DNA of 9,071 nt from an uncultured Verrucomicrobiales bacterium (lineage in GTDB: Bacteria > Verrucomicrobiota > Verrucomicrobiae > Limisphaerales > CANJSG01). A program made the translations under genes and the position numbers. Numbering within the stretch: position 1 is the stretch's first letter; the number at the start of each line of letters is the position of its first letter. The stretch covers positions 1 through 9,071 of the forward strand of contig CAMLMI010000176.1 of NCBI GenBank assembly GCA_946480965.1. The letters are read 5' to 3'. Below the pieces are notes generated by a model. That model did no database searches, was not told the origin of the DNA, and worked only from the letters and a program-made list of their open reading frames with translations. Below, one piece after another: positions 1-6,768 of the stretch.

Positions 1-446
1 GGCCCCTTGTTGGGGATGGTGCCAGTAAGACCGCCGCGCGCGATCCACCAGGAGAAGCCGGTGACAACATAGTCGGGGTAGTTCGTCCACCACAGTTCGA
101 GGTTGTCGATCTTGTTGTTCTGGTTGAAGGCGGCGCAGTAGAGCACCTCGCGTTTCCCGCCGTAGTTCCGCATCAGCTCCGCCATGTTGTCCCGGTTCCA
201 GTCCCAGGGCGTGAAACCACCGGCGACGTAGGTCGGGAGCCGGTCGCGGTGGTCCTCGGCATACATGGTCAGCGCGATGCCGATCTGGCGCTGGTTGTTC
301 ATGCACTTGACCCGGAGGCTCTTCTCCTTGGCCCGCGCGAGCGACGGCAGGAGCATCCCGGCGAGGATGGCGATGATCGCGATGACGACGAGGAGTTCGA
401 TGAGGGTGAAGGCCCGGGAACGGAGATGACAATACGACGGTGTCAT
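1..446 (-). CDS. Pseudopilin-like protein with prepilin N-terminal cleavage/methylation domain (partial, 3' end missing)
   Basis: The gene is read on the minus strand from an ATG at 446-444 and stays open for 148 codons to the window edge, so its C-terminus is missing. Residues 1-12 are a short leader with basic residues (ending SRA). The class III signal motif FTLIE follows, with F13 as the expected +1 residue and E17 as the conserved Glu+5, then the hydrophobic stretch [17 protein letters not shown]. The next part, SLARAKEKSLRVKCMNNQRQ, is typical of verrucomicrobial pseudopilins. Such proteins are cleaved and N-methylated by a prepilin peptidase and sit in the inner membrane or in a type II secretion/type IV pilus-like fibre. 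The remaining visible part is rich in Trp, Asn and Tyr and contains a Cys in VLYCAAF (C104). Any H-X9-DG motif would lie outside the window. No good Shine-Dalgarno sequence is visible. The gene is divergent from the next pseudopilin gene. The family call is firm; the substrate or role is unknown. Confidence 0.9.
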   Translation of the reverse strand, partial: MTPSYCHLRSRAFTLIELLVVIAIIAILAGMLLPSLARAKEKSLRVKCMNNQRQIGIALTMYAEDHRDRLPTYVAGGFTPWDWNRDNMAELMRNYGGKREVLYCAAFNQNNKIDNLELWWTNYPDYVVTGFSWWIARGGLTGTIPNKG

Positions 447-589
447 GTTGCCGTTATCGCGCTCGCGGCACGGAAACGACAGTTACCCGGTCGGGTGAAT
501 TCCCAGCGGCCAGCGCAGGAGCGCGCATCCGCCGCTGTGCCACGAATCTTACAGTGGCCCGCGGCGCAGCGAGCCGGTAGCGTCCGGGC
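447..589. promoter_or_regulatory. Divergent intergenic region between the two pseudopilin genes
   Basis: These 143 bp separate two divergent start codons (ATG at 446 on minus, GTG at 590 on plus), so promoters for both genes probably lie here. I could not find convincing -35/-10 pairs. The best -10-like hexamer facing right is TACAGT at 550-555, without a matching -35 element. A weak inverted repeat, GCCAC at 539-543 and GTGGC at 554-558 with a 10-nt loop, surrounds that hexamer. The regulatory role is inferred from gene orientation only. Confidence 0.35.
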
Positions 590-1303
590 GTGAACCCCGC
601 GAGCCACCGTCCGCACGATCGTTCGTGCCGCCGCGCGTTCACGCTGGTCGAGCTGCTCGTCGTCATTGCGATCATCGCCATCCTGGCGGCGTTGCTCCTG
701 CCCGCCCTGTCGGCCGCAAAGCTCCGCGCCAAGAGCATCCATTGCGTCAGCAACCTTCGCCAAACCGGCATCGGGTTCCATGCCTTCGCCTCGGACAATC
801 TCTCGGGGCGGTTTCCGTGGCGTCTCGCGCAGAATCAGGAAGGCACCCGGGGGCGGCCCGAGGCGTGGCGGCACTTCGCGGCGGCCGGTTCGGGCCTGGG
901 CTCGCCTAGAATCCTCGTGTGCCCCTCCGACCTGCGGCGGACGAACGCGGTGGATTTCTCCGACGGCGTGGGAGGCTTCGCCCGGATGCAGGACCGGGCG
1001 CTCAGCTATTTCGCGGGCTCCGACGCCGATCCCATCTATCCGAACAGCCTGCTCACGGGTGACACGCACCTGCGGGCCAACCGTGAGGACGGGAGCTGCG
1101 GATTCAGCTCGCTGCGACCTGCGGCCGAACTCGACGCCACGCGGGTGGACAACCTGGGCTGGACCAACCGGCTCCACGGCAAGGTGGGCAACATGGCCCT
1201 CACTGACGGCAGCGTGAAGTCGCTCGACACGCCCAAGCTCCGTCGTCTCGTCGCCGATTCCCTCCAGCCGAACCGGATCAACCACTTCATCCGGCCGAGG
1301 TGA
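590..1303 (+). CDS. Pseudopilin-like protein with prepilin N-terminal domain and C-terminal H-X9-DG motif
   Basis: This 237-residue protein starts at GTG 590 and stops at TGA 1301-1303. The N-terminus has a basic leader (residues 1-16, ending CRRA), then FTLVE with F17 as the expected +1 residue and E21 as Glu+5, and a hydrophobic helix to about residue 38. The segment [20 protein letters not shown] follows, as is usual in the family. Near the C-terminus H196 is followed by exactly nine residues and then D206-G207, which matches the prepilin-processing-associated H-X9-DG domain seen in Verrucomicrobia, Lentisphaerae and Planctomycetes. C111 in ILVCPSD is also a common feature. The product is expected in the inner membrane, facing the periplasm after prepilin peptidase processing. 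The GTG start puts the cleavage motif at a normal distance from the N-terminus; no strong ribosome binding site is visible. The specific function is unknown. Confidence 0.93.
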   Translation: MNPASHRPHDRSCRRAFTLVELLVVIAIIAILAALLLPALSAAKLRAKSIHCVSNLRQTGIGFHAFASDNLSGRFPWRLAQNQEGTRGRPEAWRHFAAAGSGLGSPRILVCPSDLRRTNAVDFSDGVGGFARMQDRALSYFAGSDADPIYPNSLLTGDTHLRANREDGSCGFSSLRPAAELDATRVDNLGWTNRLHGKVGNMALTDGSVKSLDTPKLRRLVADSLQPNRINHFIRPR

Positions 1304-1496
1304 ATTCACGAACCCGGGCGCACGGTCGGGGCGAAAGGAGCAGCGCGGGCACGGCCCCATCTTTGGGTTGAATCGGGCTGCGGTTTTGGGCGTCTTGTTC
1401 CCCGACAAAAAGAGGATCCGAAAGCGGACAGGGTTGTCCCGGGAATTTCGGATCATGCACCGCCAAACATTCGCCCCTTAAAACCTCGTTGCTCCC
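1304..1496. other. Non-coding spacer and likely 5' leader of the repeat-protein gene
   Basis: This 193-bp stretch has no credible gene. It should hold the end of the pseudopilin transcript and the promoter or leader of the 802-codon gene. The one clear structure is the nested inverted repeat at 1415-1454, described separately. I saw no convincing sigma-70 hexamer pair, no T-tract terminator and no Shine-Dalgarno sequence before ATG 1497, where the preceding bases are cgttgctccc. Confidence 0.5.
1415..1454. repeat. Nested hairpin: perfect 9-bp outer stem with an inner 5-bp stem
   Basis: GATCCGAAA at 1415-1423 is perfectly complementary to TTTCGGATC at 1446-1454. Inside it, GGACA at 1426-1430 pairs with TGTCC at 1435-1439 around the tetraloop GGGT. 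The two stems are separated by GC on the left and CGGGAA on the right, an asymmetric internal loop. The element ends 42 nt before the ATG of the repeat-protein gene and begins 111 nt after the pseudopilin stop. No T-run follows on either strand, so a simple Rho-independent terminator is unlikely. It could be a leader RNA structure or a palindromic protein-binding site. Confidence 0.6.
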
Positions 1497-3905
1497 ATGT
1501 CGTTCGCTCCGGCTTCCCAGGCGCGCCTCTCACGGCGGCCTCTCTTCGTGAACTTCTTTTTCGGAATCCTCGCGCTGCTGCTGACGGGCTCGCTCCAGGC
1601 CGCTGCGGGAGATGAGCGGTGGGACGACGGCTTCGGCGGCGAAGGCGCGGGATCGGTCGTCCAAGCGTTGGCGGCGGACGGTGCCGACCTCTACGTGGGC
1701 GGCCAGTTCACCACCGTGGGCGGGGTATTGGTGTCGGCGGGGGCGCTGCCCGCGAACCATGTCGCGAAGTGGAACGGGCGCGCCTGGTCCACGCTCGGCA
1801 CCGGTCTGAACGGCCAGGTGTCCGCCATCGCCGTGTTGGATGGCGACGTGTATGTGGGCGGCCAGTTCACCACGGCGGGCGGCCTCGCGGCGACGAACCT
1901 CGCGCGGTGGGACGGCACGAACTGGTTCCCGGTCGGCGGGGGCGTGAACGCGAAGGTCAATTGCCTCGTGGTCCACCAAGGCGAGCTCTACGTGGGCGGC
2001 AATTTCTCCAGGGCAGGAGCCGAGACCCATCACGGCATCGCGAAGTGGACGGGCAGCGCCTGGTCCGCCGTCGGCACGCCGCTCACCCAAGGCGCAAACA
2101 TCCACTCCGTGTTGGTGCGGGACGAGGGGGTCTATCTCGCGGGCACCTTCTTCATTTTCCAAGGGCTCGACTTCTTCGGGAACATCGCCCGGTGGAACGG
2201 GTCCGCCTGGACCGGGTTTGGCGGCGCCTCGGCCATCGGCGCGGTGGACAGCGCGATCTACCAGATGGTCGAACACGAAGGGGATATTCACATCGTCGGT
2301 GGATTCTCCAAGGTCGGGGCCGTCCCCGCCGGGCGCATCGCCCGCTGGAACGGGAGCGTTTGGTCACCTGTCGGTGGCGGGTTGGGCACCACGCTGGGCG
2401 AGGCCGCGCTCGCCGCCGTATCGGTGGGCACGAACCTCTACGCGGGCGGGAGCTTCACCTCGGTCGGCGGCACGAACCTGTCGCGCTTCGCCCGGTGGGA
2501 CGGCACCGCGTGGACGAGCGTGGGCGGCGGGGCCGGGGGCGAGGTCCGGGCGCTGGCCGCCATCGGCGACACGGTCTATGCGGGCGGTGCGTTCCCCAGT
2601 CTGTCGGGCGTGGCGGCCATGTTCATCGGACGCTGGAACGGCGTCAGCGGCAGCCCGCTTGGCAACTCGGTCAACGGTCCCGTCCTGGCGGTGACCCGAG
2701 GCGAAGATGGCAGTGTCTATGTGGGCGGGCAGATCAGCCGGGCCGGCGGGCAGCTCGCCAACGGCATTGCGCGCTGGGACGGCGGTGGCTGGTCGCCCTT
2801 GGGCAGCGGACTGACGAACGGTGGATTCGGCGGACTGGTCGGAGCCATCGCCGTGCGGGGCACCAACGTCTATGCCGCCGGCAGCTTCAACGTGGCCGGC
2901 GGAGTCGCCGCCACCAACATCGCGCGCTGGGACGGTTCCCAGTGGCATCCGCTCGGCGGCGGGTTGGCGGGCGGGTTCGCGACCATCCGCGCGCTGGCCG
3001 TTGCGGCCAATGGCGATCTCTACGCGGGCGGGTTCTTCACCCGGGCCGGTGCGGTGGCGGCGACGAACCTCGCGCGGTGGGACGGCACGAACTGGTTCGC
3101 CGTGGGCAGCCCGACCGGCAGCGACGGCGAAGTGCGCGCGCTCGTGGCGATCGGCAACGACGTGTATGTGGGCGGCGCGTTCAGCCGCATCGGCGGACTG
3201 GCCACCACCGGCATCGCCAAATGGAATGGCACCGCGTGGTCCGCGCTCGGTGGCGGCATGAACCAGTCCGTGCTGAGCCTGGCGGCCGACGGGAACTCCG
3301 TGATTGCGGGCGGCTACTTCACCCAGGCGGGCGGCGTCGCCGCGAACCGCGTTGCGCGCTGGAACGGCTCCGCCTGGCAGGCGCTCGGCTCCGGCATCGG
3401 CACGGTGTCGAACGACTTCGTCCACTCCCTCGCCGCGCGCGACGGACGCATCTACGCGGGCGGGCTCTTCACGAACGCGGGCAACGTCGCCACCCACTAC
3501 ATCGCGCACTGGGACGGCGAGGCCTGGAACGCCCTCGGCAGCGGCACGGGCAACGGCGCGCCCCCGGCCGTCTATGGACTGGCGCTCGGCGCATCCGAAC
3601 TCTACGTCGGCGGCACCTTCTCCTCCGCCGGCGGCAAGCCTTCGCAGTCCTTCGCCATCTGGAATCCCGGGACGGTGGACGTGCCGACGATCTCCGCCGG
3701 ACTGGCGGTGTTGCCCAACGGCAGCCGTGTGGTCCGCTGGAATTCCATTCCCGGAACCGGCTACCAGCTGCGTTTCACCGCGAACCTTTCGGAAAGCTTC
3801 GCGCCGTTCGGCGGAACGATCACGGCGAGTGGCCCCGAGACGAGCGTGACCAACGCCGCTCCCGCCCAGGGCAACGAGTTCTACCGCGTGGGCACGGTGC
3901 CCTGA
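1497..3905 (+). CDS. Secreted WNG-repeat protein, probable beta-propeller (14 repeats)
   Basis: The 802-residue product begins with a Sec-type signal peptide: basic residues to R14, a hydrophobic core around 17-31 (FVNFFFGILALLLTG), and likely cleavage near residues 35-37 in the LQAAAGDE context. Residues about 64-724 form 14 tandem repeats of roughly 47 residues. Their consensus is (D/E)LYVGGxFTxAGG, then a spacer, IARWDGxxW, xxLGxG, and a hydrophobic xVxALAV strand. This four-strand pattern resembles a propeller blade, as in kelch or Rax2-like repeats. Repeat 7 lacks the second Trp (NGVSGSPLG), and repeat 14 is cut short at AIWNPG. Residues 725-802 are a separate C-terminal domain ending in EFYRVGTVP, a tail seen on many exported verrucomicrobial proteins. 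No catalytic motif is visible, so binding or adhesion at the cell surface is only a guess. ATG 1497 is chosen because it directly precedes the signal peptide. Confidence 0.9.
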   Translation: MSFAPASQARLSRRPLFVNFFFGILALLLTGSLQAAAGDERWDDGFGGEGAGSVVQALAADGADLYVGGQFTTVGGVLVSAGALPANHVAKWNGRAWSTLGTGLNGQVSAIAVLDGDVYVGGQFTTAGGLAATNLARWDGTNWFPVGGGVNAKVNCLVVHQGELYVGGNFSRAGAETHHGIAKWTGSAWSAVGTPLTQGANIHSVLVRDEGVYLAGTFFIFQGLDFFGNIARWNGSAWTGFGGASAIGAVDSAIYQMVEHEGDIHIVGGFSKVGAVPAGRIARWNGSVWSPVGGGLGTTLGEAALAAVSVGTNLYAGGSFTSVGGTNLSRFARWDGTAWTSVGGGAGGEVRALAAIGDTVYAGGAFPSLSGVAAMFIGRWNGVSGSPLGNSVNGPVLAVTRGEDGSVYVGGQISRAGGQLANGIARWDGGGWSPLGSGLTNGGFGGLVGAIAVRGTNVYAAGSFNVAGGVAATNIARWDGSQWHPLGGGLAGGFATIRALAVAANGDLYAGGFFTRAGAVAATNLARWDGTNWFAVGSPTGSDGEVRALVAIGNDVYVGGAFSRIGGLATTGIAKWNGTAWSALGGGMNQSVLSLAADGNSVIAGGYFTQAGGVAANRVARWNGSAWQALGSGIGTVSNDFVHSLAARDGRIYAGGLFTNAGNVATHYIAHWDGEAWNALGSGTGNGAPPAVYGLALGASELYVGGTFSSAGGKPSQSFAIWNPGTVDVPTISAGLAVLPNGSRVVRWNSIPGTGYQLRFTANLSESFAPFGGTITASGPETSVTNAAPAQGNEFYRVGTVP
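1887..1928 (+). repeat. 42-bp exact direct repeat, copy 1 (within repeat unit 2)
   Basis: These 42 bases are identical to 3057-3098, 1170 bp downstream in the same reading frame. They encode residues 131-144 of the repeat protein, AATNLARWDGTNWF. The flanking bases differ immediately on both sides, and other repeat units do not show this level of nucleotide identity by eye. Confidence 0.85.
3057..3098 (+). repeat. 42-bp exact direct repeat, copy 2 (within repeat unit 10)
   Basis: Second copy of the 42-bp identical segment, coding residues 521-534 of the repeat protein. Identity covers even third codon positions, while the protein sequence diverges on both sides (FPVGGG after copy 1, FAVGSP after copy 2). 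Confidence 0.85.
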
Positions 3906-3964
3906 GGCCCGGGCCGCGAGGGGGTGCGCTGGTTTTCCACTGGAAGGCGTGCGTGCGGCGGACC

Positions 3965-3969
3965 AAGGA
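3965..3969 (+). promoter_or_regulatory. Possible ribosome binding site for the DUF3592-type gene
   Basis: AAGGA at 3965-3969 lies 11 nt before ATG 3981. It is the best Shine-Dalgarno-like sequence near the candidate starts (GTG 3924, ATG 3969, ATG 3981) and slightly favours 3981, although the spacing is long. Confidence 0.35.
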
Positions 3970-3980
3970 TGCGGCCGAGC

Positions 3981-6143
3981 ATGAGCGCTTCCTCTCGCCC
4001 TCAATCCGTCGGTGGCCGCATCGCCGGAACTCTCTTCGGCCTGGTCTTCGCCGGGTTCGGCTGCGTGTTCATCGGCCTTGTCGCGTTCGGGTTCCTGCGG
4101 GATGGGGCCAAGAAGAACTGGCCCGAGGCGGAGCTGAGGATAGAGGCGGCGTCGGTGGAGCCGGGGGAACGGAGCGGCTTCGACGCGACGTTCCACTACG
4201 AGGGCTCGTTCGAGGGACGACGCCTGCGGGGCACCCGCACGGAGAACGAGGAGAGCTACCGTGATGCGGCCGCGTTGGTCGCGCGGCATCCCGCCGGATC
4301 GACGTTGCCCGCGCGGGTCAATCCGAGCGACGCGGACGAAGTGGACCTGGGCTTCGGAGATTCCGGCGGGATGCAGTGGATGGTTTTGCCGTTCTTGTTG
4401 ATTCCACTGGTCTTCGTGGTGATCGGTGGCGCGGTGGTTTGGAATTCCCTGCGCCCGGCGAAGCCGAAGCAAGAATCCATCAGCGCGCTTTCCAGCGGGA
4501 AATCCGGCGTCGCGTCGCGCCGCGTCGCGTTCGGAGCCGGGCTGCTGTTCGGCGGGGTGTTCCTGGTGGTCGGCGGCGTCGCCACGTGGTTCTTGCTGGT
4601 GAGACCGGTGCGGCACGCGCTGGACTCGAGAAGCTGGGTGGCCACGCCCTGTGTCGTCGAACTCAGCCGCGTGGTGGCTTCGAGCAGCAGCGATGGCACG
4701 ACCTATCGGCCGGAGATCCTCTACCGCTACGAAGTGGACGGAAAAATCCATCGCTCCAGCCGGATCGGCTTCATGCAGCTCAGCAGCAGCGGACGGGGGA
4801 GCAAGGAGGAGTTCGTCCGCGAGCACCCGGTGGGCAGCCGGACGACATGCTACGTTGATCCGCGCGATCCGGAGAACGCGGTGCTGGAGCGGGGCTTCTC
4901 GGCGTCGATGCTGTTCGGGCTGCTGCCGCTGGTGTTCTTCGGCATCGGCCTGCTCATCGTCGGGGCGATGCTGCGCAAGGCACGCGCTCCGAAGACGACG
5001 ACGCTGCGGTCCGCAGTAAATCTGGAAACCAGTCGCACCTCGTCGCGCATGGAAGACAGCGTCGCCTCGGGAGATTTCGTCGTGTTGAAGCCCGCGATGT
5101 CGCCGGTGGGCAAGGCCGTGGTCGCGCTGCTGGTCGGACTCTTTTGGAACGGCATCGTCGGCGTTTTCCTCTTCCACTTCTTCAGCGACTGGCGACGCGG
5201 GCGGGCGGACTGGTTTCTCGGCGTCTTCCTGATTCCCTTCGTGCTGGTCGGGCTTGGGCTGCTGTGCTGGTTCCTCTACCAGATCTTGGCGTTGGCGAAT
5301 CCCCGGCCGCGTCTTGTGCTCACGCCGGGCCGGTTGTTTCCCGGCGGCACGGTGCGCCTGCAATACGGCTTCAGCGGCGCGGTCCAACGCATCGACCGGT
5401 TGACCGCCGAACTCGTCGGTCGCGAAGCCGCCACCTATCGGCGCGGCACCCGCAACTACACGGACCGGAGCGTCTTCGCGCGCATTCCGCTGCTGGAGAC
5501 GACGGACCGCGCGGCGATGCGTTCGGGCGAAGCCGAGACGGCGATTCCCCTCGATGTCCCGCCCGCCTTCAAGGGGCTGAACAACAGGATCGAATGGTTC
5601 CTCCGCGTGCGCGGCGAGATCGCGCGCTGGCCCGACGTGAACGACGAGTTTCCCGTGGACCTCACGGCCCGCGCCATTGCGGCCCAACCCTTCGTGGCCA
5701 CGAGCGACCAGCCCGAACTGCTGGAGGGCGACGGTTTGCGGCTCGGTTTGAAGGGCGGACAAACCGCCTTCCTGCCCGGCGAAACGATGGAGGGCGTGGC
5801 CGCCTGGTCGTTGCCCGCCCGGCCGCAATCGGCCGAACTGCGGCTCTTCTGGTTCACCGAAGGCAAGGGCACGAGCGACTTGGAGATCGTGCGGACGGAG
5901 GTGTTCGACCTCTACGAAGCCCAAGCGGTGAAACCGTTCCGCTTCGAACTGCCGACGGGGCCGTTCTCCGTCGATGGCCGCCTTGTTTCCGTGCGTTGGG
6001 CGCTGGAGCTGGTGGTGGATGCTTCGAAGGAACGGGTGTTGCGCCGGGACTTCGTCCTGTCGCCCACGGGGCAGGCGCTGCGCATGGAAGAAGTGCCGGA
6101 CGAAGCGCGCGCGAAGAAGGGGTTCCGTCTTGCGCGCGGCTGA
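3981..6143 (+). CDS. Six-TM membrane protein with two DUF3592-like units and a soluble C-terminal domain
   Basis: The product is 720 residues from ATG 3981. In-frame GTG 3924 or ATG 3969 would add 19 or 4 residues; 3981 is preferred because TM1 then begins about 12 residues in. Predicted TM segments lie at about 13-38, 131-155, 182-207, 307-331, 377-401 and 411-436. The loop at 208-306 is a good DUF3592 match: SWVATPCVV, then a YRYEVDGKIHRSS strand pair, then HPVGSRTTCYVDPRDPENAVL. Loop 39-130 repeats the pattern more weakly (FHYEGSFEGRRLRG, then HPAGSTLPARVNPSDADEV). Residues 438-720 are soluble and beta-rich, with proline-bounded strands and a late FRFELPTGPFS, suggestive of an Ig- or arrestin-like fold; this fold is inference. 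Basic residues before TM1, between TM2 and TM3 and after TM4 put the N-terminus, and hence the C-terminal domain, in the cytoplasm; RRGR between TM5 and TM6 argues against it. The last 14 nt overlap the ATPase gene. Function is unknown. Confidence 0.85.
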   Translation: MSASSRPQSVGGRIAGTLFGLVFAGFGCVFIGLVAFGFLRDGAKKNWPEAELRIEAASVEPGERSGFDATFHYEGSFEGRRLRGTRTENEESYRDAAALVARHPAGSTLPARVNPSDADEVDLGFGDSGGMQWMVLPFLLIPLVFVVIGGAVVWNSLRPAKPKQESISALSSGKSGVASRRVAFGAGLLFGGVFLVVGGVATWFLLVRPVRHALDSRSWVATPCVVELSRVVASSSSDGTTYRPEILYRYEVDGKIHRSSRIGFMQLSSSGRGSKEEFVREHPVGSRTTCYVDPRDPENAVLERGFSASMLFGLLPLVFFGIGLLIVGAMLRKARAPKTTTLRSAVNLETSRTSSRMEDSVASGDFVVLKPAMSPVGKAVVALLVGLFWNGIVGVFLFHFFSDWRRGRADWFLGVFLIPFVLVGLGLLCWFLYQILALANPRPRLVLTPGRLFPGGTVRLQYGFSGAVQRIDRLTAELVGREAATYRRGTRNYTDRSVFARIPLLETTDRAAMRSGEAETAIPLDVPPAFKGLNNRIEWFLRVRGEIARWPDVNDEFPVDLTARAIAAQPFVATSDQPELLEGDGLRLGLKGGQTAFLPGETMEGVAAWSLPARPQSAELRLFWFTEGKGTSDLEIVRTEVFDLYEAQAVKPFRFELPTGPFSVDGRLVSVRWALELVVDASKERVLRRDFVLSPTGQALRMEEVPDEARAKKGFRLARG
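6115..6122 (+). promoter_or_regulatory. Ribosome binding site for the P-loop ATPase gene
   Basis: AGAAGGGG at 6115-6122 is a strong Shine-Dalgarno-like sequence, 7 nt before TTG 6130 and inside the 3' end of the membrane-protein gene. It decides the start codon of the next gene and suggests translational coupling. Confidence 0.65.
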
Positions 6144-6768
6144 CAATCCCTTCCGCGCCACGCGGGTGGAGGCGCTGCGCTTCCGCCACGGCCCGACGGT
6201 GGACGATCTGTTGCGTCGGCTCCAGGAACAGCACGGACGCGGCGCGCTCGTGGGACCGAAAGGCCACGGCAAAACCACGCTGCTGCTCGAACTCGCCGCG
6301 CGTCTCCGCGAGCTGGGCTGGAAAACGCCGAACGTGCGGCTGGGCGAAGAGTGGCGTCGCGCGGGTGGGACCTTGGCCGAACGATTCGAGGCAGCCGCCC
6401 GGGCGGCGGGACTGGCGACGGCTTCCAAGGCGGCGGCCTTTCGGGTCGATGCGGAGATCGACGCACGGGTGGTGTGGTTCCTCGACGGCGTGGAGCAGCT
6501 GGGTTTTCTAGATTGGCGCTGGGCCCTGTCCCGCACGCGCCACGCCGACGGCTTCATCGTCACCACGCATCGTCCGGGGCGCTTGCCGTTGCTCCACGAA
6601 TGCCGGACCACGCCGGAACTGCTGCACGAATTGGTGGAGGAACTTCTGGCCGTGGATGGCATCGGCCCTGTTCCCAGTGCCGACGAATGCCGCACCCTGT
6701 GGAACCGGCATAGTGGCAACCTCCGCGATTGCCTGCGCGAACTCTATGATACTTGGAGCCGCACTTAG
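6130..6768 (+). CDS. Small P-loop (AAA/STAND-like) ATP-binding protein
   Basis: The 212-residue product has a clear Walker A motif, GPKGHGKT (G42-T49), followed by a helix. A Walker B-like strand, VVWFLDGVEQL, has D119 and nearby E122. A later strand, FIVTTHRPG (142-150), could be the sensor-1 position, and HSGNLRDCLRELYDTW near the C-terminus resembles a sensor-2/helical end. The frame is open further upstream, but TTG 6130 is chosen for its strong ribosome binding site and because the protein then starts just before the recognisable part. It overlaps the membrane-protein gene by 14 nt, so the two are probably co-translated and work together. From memory, planctomycetes and relatives carry similar small ATPases with a 'VTAHRP' strand and an 'HGGNxRExLxxLYDxY' end; I could not check this. 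No DNA-binding or protease domain is seen. The substrate is unknown. Confidence 0.85.
   Translation: MRAADNPFRATRVEALRFRHGPTVDDLLRRLQEQHGRGALVGPKGHGKTTLLLELAARLRELGWKTPNVRLGEEWRRAGGTLAERFEAAARAAGLATASKAAAFRVDAEIDARVVWFLDGVEQLGFLDWRWALSRTRHADGFIVTTHRPGRLPLLHECRTTPELLHELVEELLAVDGIGPVPSADECRTLWNRHSGNLRDCLRELYDTWSRT

Noticed and set aside
443..1456. Minus-strand open frame of 337 codons opposite the second pseudopilin gene
   Set aside because: The pseudopilin on the plus strand has FTLVE and H-X9-DG motifs, while the antisense product shows none.
3906..3915. GGCCCGGGCC palindrome directly after the repeat-protein stop, considered as a terminator
   Set aside because: It is a 10-bp palindrome without room for a loop and without a T-tract; such GC palindromes are expected by chance in this composition.
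1619..4264. Plus-strand open frame of 881 codons out of phase with the repeat-protein gene
   Set aside because: The product is extremely Arg-rich, has no recognisable domain, and crosses the real gene boundary at 3905. It is the +1/+2 shadow of a repetitive GC-rich gene.
2364..6719. Minus-strand open frame of about 1450 codons antisense to the repeat protein, the membrane protein and the ATPase
   Set aside because: It is Arg/Ala/Pro/Gly-rich with no domain, and it lies opposite genes with clear protein motifs. High GC makes stop codons rare in such shadow frames.
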